From NCBI GenBank assembly GCA_943325655.2, contig CALPQG020000141.1, positions 1 to 6,874 on the forward strand: 6,874 bases of DNA. Direction: 5' to 3'. The DNA comes from Bifidobacterium breve. GTDB taxonomy: Bacteria > Bacteroidota > Bacteroidia > Cytophagales > UBA9547. The notes under the pieces were generated by a model that searched no databases, was not told where the DNA came from, and was given only the letters and a program-made list of their open reading frames with translations. The number at the start of each line of letters is the position of its first letter. Within the stretch, counting starts at the first letter, position 1. A program made the translations under genes and the position numbers. This document shows, piece by piece, positions 1-5,170 of the stretch.

Positions 1-547
1 AGGAAGGTGTTTGGTAGCTTTTGCTCATAAAATGGGTGTATTTGAAAAAGACACCCGATTTTTAGCCATTGACGGAGAACATTTGGCAAACATTCAGGAC
101 GGCATTGTACATTTGAAAATGATTGACATTGCCCAAGTAGAACAAAACGATAACTTTTGCTGGTTAAATACCGGATCTCCTCACTATGTTAAATTCGTAA
201 AAAACATAGCTGATTATCCAGTTTTTGAAGAAGGGAAATCCATTCGCTACAATGACAGGTTCAAAGCCGAAGGGACCAATGTGAATTTTGTAGAAAAAAT
301 AGCTGACAATGAAATTTTTGTTCGCACCTACGAACGTGGCGTGGAAGATGAGACGTATTCTTGTGGCACAGGAGTTACTGCAGCGGCTTTGGTTGCATCC
401 TTAAAAGGATTTACAAGCCCTGTAAAAATCAAAACCCTAGGAGGGAATTTAAGCATTGGCTTTAAAGCAAATGCATCAGGTGGTTTTAAGGAAGTCTATT
501 TGAATGGCCCAGCAGCATTGGTTTTTGAAGGAGAAATAGAAGTGTAA
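1..547 (+). CDS. dapF: Diaminopimelate epimerase, C-terminal part (5' end outside window)
   Basis: DapF interconverts LL- and meso-diaminopimelate in the cytoplasm, in the lysine and peptidoglycan precursor pathway. The reading frame is already open at the left edge, where codons from base 2 read G-R-C-L-V-A-F. This is the tail of the family signature CGNGxRC, so the first catalytic cysteine lies just outside the window. The second catalytic cysteine is visible in DETYSCGTG (codon 362-364). Other family landmarks are GTNVNFVE near 278-300 and RTYERGVEDET just before the cysteine. About 181 residues are present out of roughly 260 usual for the family. The TTG at base 11 is an internal leucine codon, not a start. 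The stop codon TAA (545-547) is part of a perfect 13-bp hairpin. Identification is firm; only the 5' third is missing because of the window edge. Confidence 0.95.
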   Translation, partial: GRCLVAFAHKMGVFEKDTRFLAIDGEHLANIQDGIVHLKMIDIAQVEQNDNFCWLNTGSPHYVKFVKNIADYPVFEEGKSIRYNDRFKAEGTNVNFVEKIADNEIFVRTYERGVEDETYSCGTGVTAAALVASLKGFTSPVKIKTLGGNLSIGFKANASGGFKEVYLNGPAALVFEGEIEV

Positions 548-576
548 ATGAATTATTTTAGTGAATAATTCATTTA
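545..576 (+). repeat. 13-bp perfect inverted repeat at the dapF stop (weak terminator or operator)
   Basis: Bases 545-557 (TAAATGAATTATT) pair perfectly with 564-576, leaving a 6-base loop TTAGTG. The left arm starts with the dapF stop codon. The stem is almost all A/T and no T-run follows, so it is a poor classical intrinsic terminator. It could still cap the dapF transcript. Alternatively it could be a binding site for the toxin-antitoxin complex, since it ends 40 bases before the antitoxin start. A second, smaller symmetric pair, TTAAC (574-578) and GTTAA (589-593), lies just downstream. The inverted repeat is seen directly; either role is inference. Confidence 0.6.
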
Positions 577-600
577 ACAGAAAGAAACGTTAATTTTATT

Positions 601-609
601 TAAACTATA
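601..609 (+). repeat. Left copy of 9-base direct repeat flanking the toxin-antitoxin genes
   Basis: TAAACTATA here is repeated exactly at 1156-1164. This copy lies 7 bases upstream of the antitoxin start; the other begins directly after the toxin stop codon. The pair could be a target-site duplication or recombination scar from insertion of the module. In such AT-rich DNA a chance match is also possible. Confidence 0.4.
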
Positions 610-616
610 CAAGTCT

Positions 617-859
617 ATGAATCTGCAAACTAGAAAAAATCATTTTGTTCAAGAATTTTTAAAATTAAGTAATGAACAAATAATCGACAAACTAGAAGTT
701 TTACTCAAGGCTGAAAAAACTAAATTATATTCCAATAATCTAGTCCCCTTATCTGTTGAAGAACTTTCACAATCAATTGATGAAGCAGAAAATGATGCAA
801 CGAATAAAAGGTCAAGAAATATAGATGCTTTAAAAAATGAGATTAAATCATGGACTTAA
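617..859 (+). CDS. Antitoxin of a type II toxin-antitoxin module
   Basis: This 80-residue protein should bind and neutralise the RelE/ParE-like toxin encoded immediately downstream, and with it may repress their shared promoter. It is small, charged and probably helical. The N-terminal part (residues 1-37) has helix-forming stretches such as EQIIDKLEVLLKAEK. Next comes the segment LSVEELSQSIDEAENDA (about 45-61), and it ends in EIKSWT. This layout (an SxEEL-type segment about two thirds along and a final E-I-x-x-W) resembles small antitoxins paired with ParE-like toxins in Bacteroidota, as I recall them; I see no classical DNA-binding fold that I can name. The stop codon overlaps the toxin start by 10 bases, which implies coupled translation with the antitoxin made first, the usual order. 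No Shine-Dalgarno sequence precedes the ATG. The assignment rests mostly on gene order and partner. Confidence 0.75.
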   Translation: MNLQTRKNHFVQEFLKLSNEQIIDKLEVLLKAEKTKLYSNNLVPLSVEELSQSIDEAENDATNKRSRNIDALKNEIKSWT

Positions 860-1155
860 CTATTATTTGGCTTGATACTGCCGTTCATAAATTAGAAGCT
901 ATTTTTGATTTTTATAAGATTACAGAAAATGTGACCATTGCAGAAAAAATTGTTAGCTCAATTGTTGATGCAACATTAATTTTATCAAAGCAACCTAATA
1001 TTGGTCAAGTTGAACCTCTACTTAAAAACAGAAAAAACCAATACAGGTACCTTGTTTTCGAAAATTTTAAAATAATTTATTGGGTCGACAAGCCTTATGT
1101 AAATATTGCTACCGTGTTTGACTGTAGACAAAACCCAATTAAATTAACCGTATAA
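850..1155 (+). CDS. RelE/ParE-family toxin
   Basis: This 101-residue protein matches the RelE/ParE toxin fold in size and layout. Residues 5-22 (IIWLDTAVHKLEAIFDFY) form the first strand and helix typical of the family. P49-x-x-G52-Q53 leads into the central sheet, YRYLVFENFKIIYWVD (65-80) gives the paired core strands, and VFDCRQNPIKL (89-99) forms the last strand with R93. The ending V-F-D-x-R-Q-N-P is a hallmark I associate with ParE/RelE-like toxins of Bacteroidota. Such toxins either cleave mRNA at the ribosome (RelE) or poison DNA gyrase (ParE); the sequence alone does not decide which. The start lies inside the last codons of the antitoxin gene (10-base overlap), so translation is probably coupled. 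The frame is intact, so the toxin is likely functional. The pair is more AT-rich than its neighbours (901-960 is about 25% GC by my count). Confidence 0.85.
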   Translation: MDLTIIWLDTAVHKLEAIFDFYKITENVTIAEKIVSSIVDATLILSKQPNIGQVEPLLKNRKNQYRYLVFENFKIIYWVDKPYVNIATVFDCRQNPIKLTV

Positions 1156-1164
1156 TAAACTATA
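1156..1164 (+). repeat. Right copy of 9-base direct repeat flanking the toxin-antitoxin genes
   Basis: This is an exact copy of TAAACTATA at 601-609, starting directly after the toxin stop codon TAA (1153-1155). The two copies bracket 546 bases that hold little besides the two toxin-antitoxin genes. The rest of the 45-base gap up to rdgB shows no terminator. Confidence 0.4.
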
Positions 1165-1200
1165 AGCTAAACAAAAATTTCAAATAGTCACACCCTCCTC

Positions 1201-1791
1201 ATGCAAAAAATAGAAATCTGTTTCGCCACCAATAACCTCCATAAAATCAAAGAATTGAATTCTTTATTGGGAGAAGACATACAATTGCTAAGTTTAGAAG
1301 CCATTGGATGTACAGAAGAATTGGCAGAAACCAGCCCGACCATTGAAGGAAATTCAGCCCAAAAAGCAGGTTATGTGTATGAGAAATTTGGGGTGGCATG
1401 TTTTGCCGATGACACAGGTTTAGAAGTTGAAGCATTGAATGGTGCTCCTGGCGTATACTCTGCGCGCTATGCCGGCCCTGCCTGTAAAGCGGAAGACAAC
1501 ATGGATCTGTTATTGCAAAAATTGGAAGGAAAACCTTCTCGTGCAGCCAGGTTCAAAACAGTAATTACTTATTTTGACAAAGACGGAAATAAAAACCAGT
1601 TTGAAGGAATAGTCAACGGACACATCATTTCTGAAAAACGAGGCACCAATGGCTTTGGTTATGACCCCATTTTTATCGCCGATGGCTATGAGGTTACTTT
1701 TGCCGAAATGGAATTGTCAGAAAAAAACAAGATTAGCCACAGGGCATTGGCGGTCAAAAAACTGGTGGATTTTTTAACCCAAAAAGGATGA
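1201..1791 (+). CDS. rdgB: XTP/dITP diphosphatase (non-canonical purine NTP pyrophosphatase, RdgB/HAM1 family)
   Basis: This enzyme hydrolyses dITP, ITP and XTP to their monophosphates and pyrophosphate, keeping deaminated purines out of DNA and RNA. All family motifs are visible. FATNNLHKIKEL (8-19) is the N-terminal nucleotide loop. ETSPTIEGNSAQKA (43-56) carries the conserved Glu and Lys55. FADDTGLEVEALNGAPGVYS (68-87) holds the acidic metal/catalytic pair D70-D71, followed by ARYAG. GTNGFGYDPIF (148-158) and ISHRALA (178-184) form the base-binding region. The length of 196 residues is normal. The ATG has no Shine-Dalgarno sequence; the bases just before it are C-rich (CCCTCCTC), the opposite of a ribosome binding site. 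Its last bases overlap the next gene in ATGA, so the downstream kinase is probably translationally coupled. Both gene products handle nucleotides, which fits a small operon. Confidence 0.96.
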   Translation: MQKIEICFATNNLHKIKELNSLLGEDIQLLSLEAIGCTEELAETSPTIEGNSAQKAGYVYEKFGVACFADDTGLEVEALNGAPGVYSARYAGPACKAEDNMDLLLQKLEGKPSRAARFKTVITYFDKDGNKNQFEGIVNGHIISEKRGTNGFGYDPIFIADGYEVTFAEMELSEKNKISHRALAVKKLVDFLTQKG

Positions 1792-2387
1792 AAATAATTG
1801 CGATTGCAGGAGGAAGTGGCAGTGGAAAATCATACCTGGTTCGTTTGCTTCAGGCCAATTTGAAAGAAAAAGTGAGCATACTTTCTTTGGACAATTATTA
1901 CAAACCCAAACATACCCAACAAAAAGATGTGCTCGGAATTGAAAACTTTGACTTGCCTACTGCTTTCGATCAGGAGAAATTACAGGCAGATTTAGCCTCT
2001 TTAAAATCAGGAAATACCATCACCTTCAAACAATACAATTACAACAACAGCAATTTAATATTACCTGACATAGAGGTTACTCCAGCACCAATATTGTTGT
2101 TTGAGGGGATTTTTTCTTTGTCGTTCCCGACCATTTTACCCCTACTTGATTTTACCATATTTGTAGAAGCCAACCCTAGCCTGGCATTGGAGAGACGCTT
2201 AAAACGTGATTTAGAAGAAAGAGGTTATGATGAAACGGATGTCAATTACCGATTTAAGCACCATGCTTTACCTGCGTATAAAACCCATATTTTACCCCAT
2301 AAAGCGACAGCAAATTATGTGGTAGAAAGCAATGAAACCATGGCTACCCAAATAGAAAAACTACTTGCATTGAAGGTATTTCAATAA
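1788..2387 (+). CDS. udk: Uridine kinase-like P-loop kinase (PRK/UK family)
   Basis: By family, this is a nucleoside kinase that would phosphorylate uridine or cytidine in pyrimidine salvage. The visible motifs are the Walker A loop GGSGSGKS (8-15), LDNYYK (34-39), ENFDLPTAFD (52-61), the core strand LLFEGIF (103-109) and the Arg-rich lid ERRLKRDLEERG (135-146). The length, 199 residues, is close to the usual 200-215. One oddity: uridine kinases normally have Y-D-[FY]-x-x-H-x-R before the core strand (YDYVEHTR in E. coli Udk, from memory), where the histidine contacts the base. Here the stretch reads YNYNNSNL (83-90), so both the His and the Arg are missing. The kinase fold is certain, but the substrate is not, and the symbol is a family label. 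The start overlaps the rdgB stop by 4 bases (ATGA), and a strong terminator follows directly. Confidence 0.8.
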   Translation: MKIIAIAGGSGSGKSYLVRLLQANLKEKVSILSLDNYYKPKHTQQKDVLGIENFDLPTAFDQEKLQADLASLKSGNTITFKQYNYNNSNLILPDIEVTPAPILLFEGIFSLSFPTILPLLDFTIFVEANPSLALERRLKRDLEERGYDETDVNYRFKHHALPAYKTHILPHKATANYVVESNETMATQIEKLLALKVFQ

Positions 2388-2429
2388 AAAAGAGTGAAAG
2401 CAACTTTAAACTTTCACTCCTCCTTTTTT
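2386..2429. terminator. Bidirectional intrinsic terminator between convergent genes
   Basis: A perfect 9-bp stem, GAGTGAAAG (2392-2400) with CTTTCACTC (2411-2419), encloses a 10-base loop. On the minus strand it follows the msrA stop and runs straight into six T (complement of 2386-2391). On the plus strand it follows the kinase stop and reaches six T (2424-2429) after four bases. The A-run and T-run can extend the stem. It should end transcription from both sides, slightly better for msrA. Confidence 0.9.
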
Positions 2430-3063
2430 ATTTCTTCAGTTTGGTAGCAAATGCTTTTTTAAATTTCTCCACTTTGGGTTGTATCACAAATTTACAATAC
2501 GGCTGAGAACCATTCAATGCGTAATAATTTTGGTGGTATGCTTCCGCAGGATAAAATTTACTGGCAGCAGCAATTTCTGTCACTATAGGCGCATCGTAAG
2601 CCTTCGTTTTTTCAAGCTCTTTTTTGTAGAATTCAGCCTGTTTCTTTTGTTCGTCATTATGGCAATAAATCACTGAACGGTATTGTGTTCCATGATCTGC
2701 TCCCTGACTGTTTAAAGTGGTAGGATCATGGACCTTCCAAAAAACCTGTAACAATTCAGGATAAGAAATCACATTTGGGTCATAAGTAATCTGGCAAACT
2801 TCTGCATAACCTGTAGTCCCGGTACACACTTGTTTGTAGGTAGGATTATCCCCATGACCGCCCATATACCCAGAAACCACAATTTTAACTCCTTTCAGTT
2901 CTGAGAAAATGGTTTCAATACACCAAAAACATCCGGCTCCAAAAGTCGCCACTTTCAATTCTGCATTCATAACTACTGGTTTATTAGGTAAAGTTCGGTT
3001 TGTCGGAGCTAACAAATTAATGTTCATAAAACAAAGTATCCAAATAAGACAATTCATATACAT
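2428..3063 (-). CDS. msrA: Peptide-methionine (S)-S-oxide reductase MsrA
   Basis: MsrA reduces methionine-S-sulfoxide in proteins and free methionine, repairing oxidative damage with electrons from thioredoxin. The catalytic cysteine is C45 in GCFWC (44-48). The family segments VSGYMGG, NPTY, TGYAEV and DHGTQYRS follow in order. C190, in the C-terminal segment QPYCKF, is a likely resolving cysteine. The core starts near residue 35. The first 31 residues form a hydrophobic leader (NCLIWILCFMNINLLA), which could be a signal peptide or membrane anchor. It has no Lys or Arg before the hydrophobic stretch, which is unusual for an exported protein. An in-frame ATG at 2968-2970 (residue 32, MNAELKVATF) would give a leaderless cytoplasmic enzyme of ordinary length, so the start is uncertain. 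No ribosome binding site decides between them. It lies 76 bases after the polyphosphate kinase gene on the same strand and ends at a strong terminator. Confidence 0.93.
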   Translation of the reverse strand: MYMNCLIWILCFMNINLLAPTNRTLPNKPVVMNAELKVATFGAGCFWCIETIFSELKGVKIVVSGYMGGHGDNPTYKQVCTGTTGYAEVCQITYDPNVISYPELLQVFWKVHDPTTLNSQGADHGTQYRSVIYCHNDEQKKQAEFYKKELEKTKAYDAPIVTEIAAASKFYPAEAYHQNYYALNGSQPYCKFVIQPKVEKFKKAFATKLKK

Positions 3064-3139
3064 ACATTTAAATTACATTATTCAAGACGTAAAGTAAAGA
3101 TTTATATTGTCAATTTCTAATTAAAAAACCGTTGTAAAT

Positions 3140-3886
3140 CTAATGCAACTTTGATTTAATATTTCCCTTAGTGGCATTTACAACCAACTCATTTTTATGG
3201 TCAAGTAAATCTTCCCGCTTGTTGTTATATTTAATGTGTTTTAACAGGTGGGTAATGATGGCATTGTGAGCTTCTTTTTTATCATCAGCCGCTACAATAA
3301 ACCATGGGGCATGTTTGAAATTGGTTTTAGTCAACATCACATCTCTGGCTTCTGAATATTCGTCCCAGAGCTTTTGGGCTTCCTGGTCTATTGGACTAAC
3401 TTTCCATTGTTTCAAAGGATCTGTTTCACGGTCTTTTAGCCTTTTTTCCTGTTCTTTTTTGCTGATATCCAGGTAATATTTGAGTATAATAAACCCTGAT
3501 TCAACAAGCATTTTTTCAAACAATTCTACTGATCCAAAAAAAGCTTTGTATTCTTTTTCATTACAGAACCCCATTACCTTTTCCACCCCTGCCCTATTGT
3601 ACCAGCTTCGGTTAAAAAGCACAAACTCTCCGGATGCAGGCAAATAATGGGCATAACGCTGAAAATACCATTCATGTGTTTCTTTGTCAGAAGGTTTCCC
3701 CAATGCGACTACCCTTGTCTCTCTAGGACTCAAATGTTTGACAATCGTTTTTATAGTACCATCTTTCCCTGCAGCATCTCGACCTTCAATGATGACAAGT
3801 AACTTCATACCGGATGAAATTACTTCCTTTTGAAGTTTAACCAGTTCAATATAAAGCTCCTCTAATATTTCCTTATTCTTCCCCAT
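3140..3886 (-). CDS. ppk2: Polyphosphate kinase 2 family protein (PPK2)
   Basis: PPK2 enzymes move phosphate between inorganic polyphosphate and nucleotides, usually making ATP or GTP from the diphosphate. Residues 30-46 give the Walker A loop (GRDAAGKDGTIK, 35-46). KPSDKETHEWYFQRY (64-78) and LPASGE come next, followed by the Walker B region FNRSWYNRAGVEKVMGF (91-107). The lid and C-terminal part carry RETDPLKQWK (153-162) and the late HAPWF motif. RSWYNRAGVE and WYFQRY point to the class I, single-domain type, and 248 residues fits. Two positions differ from the class I sequences I remember: Asn92 where Asp is common (FDRS), and GKDG instead of GKGG. Both variants occur in class III enzymes as I recall, so activity is not excluded. 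The gene is 44 bases downstream of the small hypothetical gene, and no Shine-Dalgarno sequence is seen. Family assignment is firm; nucleotide preference is open. Confidence 0.93.
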   Translation of the reverse strand: MGKNKEILEELYIELVKLQKEVISSGMKLLVIIEGRDAAGKDGTIKTIVKHLSPRETRVVALGKPSDKETHEWYFQRYAHYLPASGEFVLFNRSWYNRAGVEKVMGFCNEKEYKAFFGSVELFEKMLVESGFIILKYYLDISKKEQEKRLKDRETDPLKQWKVSPIDQEAQKLWDEYSEARDVMLTKTNFKHAPWFIVAADDKKEAHNAIITHLLKHIKYNNKREDLLDHKNELVVNATKGNIKSKLH

Positions 3887-3930
3887 TTTTAATTGCTATA
3901 ATTCTTAATTTTCAACTTAGTGCTTTTTAT

Positions 3931-4365
3931 TTAGTCTGTCAAACCTTTGATAGGAACTTGAAAAATAAAATCCACAAGTGAACTACGATGCGCTTTGGCA
4001 ACATGTTCTTTAAATGACAACATACTTTGTTTCATTACCTTCATAAACTCAGGACCCAACTTGTTTGCAATGCTTTCCAGATGTATAAGCTCCTTATTGA
4101 TTTTCTCAACTTTTTCGTCCTTGTCCACAGGAAAAGAGGCATCAATTTCAGTGATATTCTTTTCAATCACTTTTTCTGTTGCTAGATAAAAGTCTTTCAG
4201 TAAAGGATCAGCTGTAAAGGTTTTGATATGTGTAAAATTGACCGCAGCAGCTTTTTCTACCTCATCTAATTTATCATCACTATACGCTGCCAACAAAGCA
4301 ATATATGCGGGAAACTTAAGCAGTGCTTCATTTTCCTGAGCAGTAAGGTTATCAAATGGATTCAT
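3931..4365 (-). CDS. Conserved-looking small helical protein of unknown function (possibly TerB-like)
   Basis: I do not recognise a named function for this 144-residue protein. It has no signal peptide, no strong membrane segment and no cysteine. It is rich in Lys, Glu, Leu and Ala, and looks entirely alpha-helical. The N-terminal part has a short helix, then FPAYIALLAAYSDDKLDEVE (residues 18-37). This A-A-Y-[AS]-D-x-x-[ILV]-D-E-x-E pattern resembles the acidic helix-turn motif of TerB-like (tellurite-resistance B) domains. Charged helices such as DKDEKVEKINKELIHLES follow, and the protein ends in VDFIFQVPIKGLTD. A TerB-like fold is a guess from one motif. It sits 55 bases after the HAD phosphatase gene and 44 bases before ppk2, all on the minus strand, so co-transcription is plausible. 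Codon use and base composition look like the neighbours, which supports a real, resident gene. Confidence 0.75.
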   Translation of the reverse strand: MNPFDNLTAQENEALLKFPAYIALLAAYSDDKLDEVEKAAAVNFTHIKTFTADPLLKDFYLATEKVIEKNITEIDASFPVDKDEKVEKINKELIHLESIANKLGPEFMKVMKQSMLSFKEHVAKAHRSSLVDFIFQVPIKGLTD

Positions 4366-4420
4366 AGTATTATCGTCTTAAGTGATGGTCAATTAAATAT
4401 TTATTTACAAAATTTATTAC

Positions 4421-5170
4421 TCATTCATTTCCTAATAAAGCAATCAGTGTCTCCATAACACGTTTTGTTTCATCAGGATTTTTGACCATGATTGTTTTCA
4501 CGCCAACTTCTTTGGCCGAATAGTCATTTCCACCAGGAAATATGGCATCTCCAACAAAAAGCATGTCTACCAAAGGTATCCCTAAAATATCCCTGAGCTT
4601 TTGGATGCCATAAGCTTTGTCTATGCCGTGATTGGTAATGTCAACAGAAGTGGTTCCGCCTATATTCACTGCAAATTCCGGTATCATTTTGTCCAGGATT
4701 GCCTTCATTTTCTGACGTTTTTTAAAGTCAGGATCCCATTGTTTTTTTGCTTCAATTGGAGCCGATTGTCCCAAAGCAGAAAACGTAACCTGGCTTCCCC
4801 TGTCCTCAATAATTTCACCCCAAACCTGATCAACTTTGAAATCCACTTGTTTCATGGTCTCATTCAAGGCATAATAAATTTTCTCCTTTTCTTCCACAGT
4901 AAAATCCTCTGAATATTTTTTTATCCACGCTCCCGAATACATATAAAACTTTGTTCCACTGGTAGGTAAAATAGTAAGGTTATCTAAAAAAGTGTTTTTT
5001 GTCAGTTTCGAAAGCAATTGTATATCAAATTGTGGCCAATCTCCTCCAGAGATTACTGCTACTTTTACCAAACTTAATAATTGGCTAAATAAAGTTGCCA
5101 TTTCAACATCAATCACCCCTTTACTTTCGGCAAGGGTTCCATCTAAATCAAAAACAATGAGTTTTTTCAT
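4421..5170 (-). CDS. HAD-IIB family hydrolase, probable sugar phosphatase (phosphomannomutase-like)
   Basis: This is a complete HAD-superfamily phosphotransferase. Motif I is FDLDGT (7-12; nucleophile D8, general acid D10), motif II is VISGG (39-43; S41), motif III is the lysine in GIDKAYGI (K185), and motif IV is FVGDAIFPGGNDYS (205-218; D208, D216). The PGGND ending and the cap stretch SQVTFSALG resemble the IIB cap subclass that includes eukaryotic-type phosphomannomutase, sucrose-phosphatase and mannosyl-3-phosphoglycerate phosphatase. The substrate is therefore probably a phosphorylated sugar, but the sequence does not fix which one. The length of 249 residues is typical. Its ATG overlaps the stop codon of the aldolase gene (ATGA, 5167-5170), which implies translational coupling and a related role, perhaps on fructose-1,6-bisphosphate or another hexose phosphate. 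That role is inference. I recall very similar HAD-IIB proteins from candidate-phylum bacteria, which would be worth a tree. Confidence 0.88.
   Translation of the reverse strand: MKKLIVFDLDGTLAESKGVIDVEMATLFSQLLSLVKVAVISGGDWPQFDIQLLSKLTKNTFLDNLTILPTSGTKFYMYSGAWIKKYSEDFTVEEKEKIYYALNETMKQVDFKVDQVWGEIIEDRGSQVTFSALGQSAPIEAKKQWDPDFKKRQKMKAILDKMIPEFAVNIGGTTSVDITNHGIDKAYGIQKLRDILGIPLVDMLFVGDAIFPGGNDYSAKEVGVKTIMVKNPDETKRVMETLIALLGNE

Noticed and set aside
11..13. TTG as start codon of the first gene
   Set aside because: The frame is open upstream and the codons before it encode G-R-C of the DapF signature CGNGxRC, so the gene begins outside the window.
591..598. TAATTTTA as a Bacteroidota -7 promoter box for the toxin-antitoxin genes
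   Set aside because: It resembles TAnnTTTG except for the last base, but no TTTG-like -33 element is found at the right distance, and such A/T strings are common here.
1191..1200. CACCCTCCTC before the rdgB start as a ribosome binding site
   Set aside because: It is the complement of a Shine-Dalgarno sequence on this strand, so it cannot pair with 16S rRNA; probably a chance C-rich stretch.
1247..1435. 62-codon minus-strand open frame inside rdgB
   Set aside because: Antisense shadow of a clearly conserved enzyme; the Leu-rich translation has no supporting motif or start context.
3128..3168. Possible weak terminator after ppk2 on the minus strand
   Set aside because: The arms TAAATC/GATTTA are only 6 A/T-rich base pairs with a 12-base loop, and the T-run follows at a distance; read-through into msrA is as likely.
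4601..4912. 103-codon open frame on the plus strand inside the HAD gene
   Set aside because: It lies wholly opposite a gene with intact catalytic motifs, and its translation is a Phe/Ile-rich sequence with no recognisable domain.
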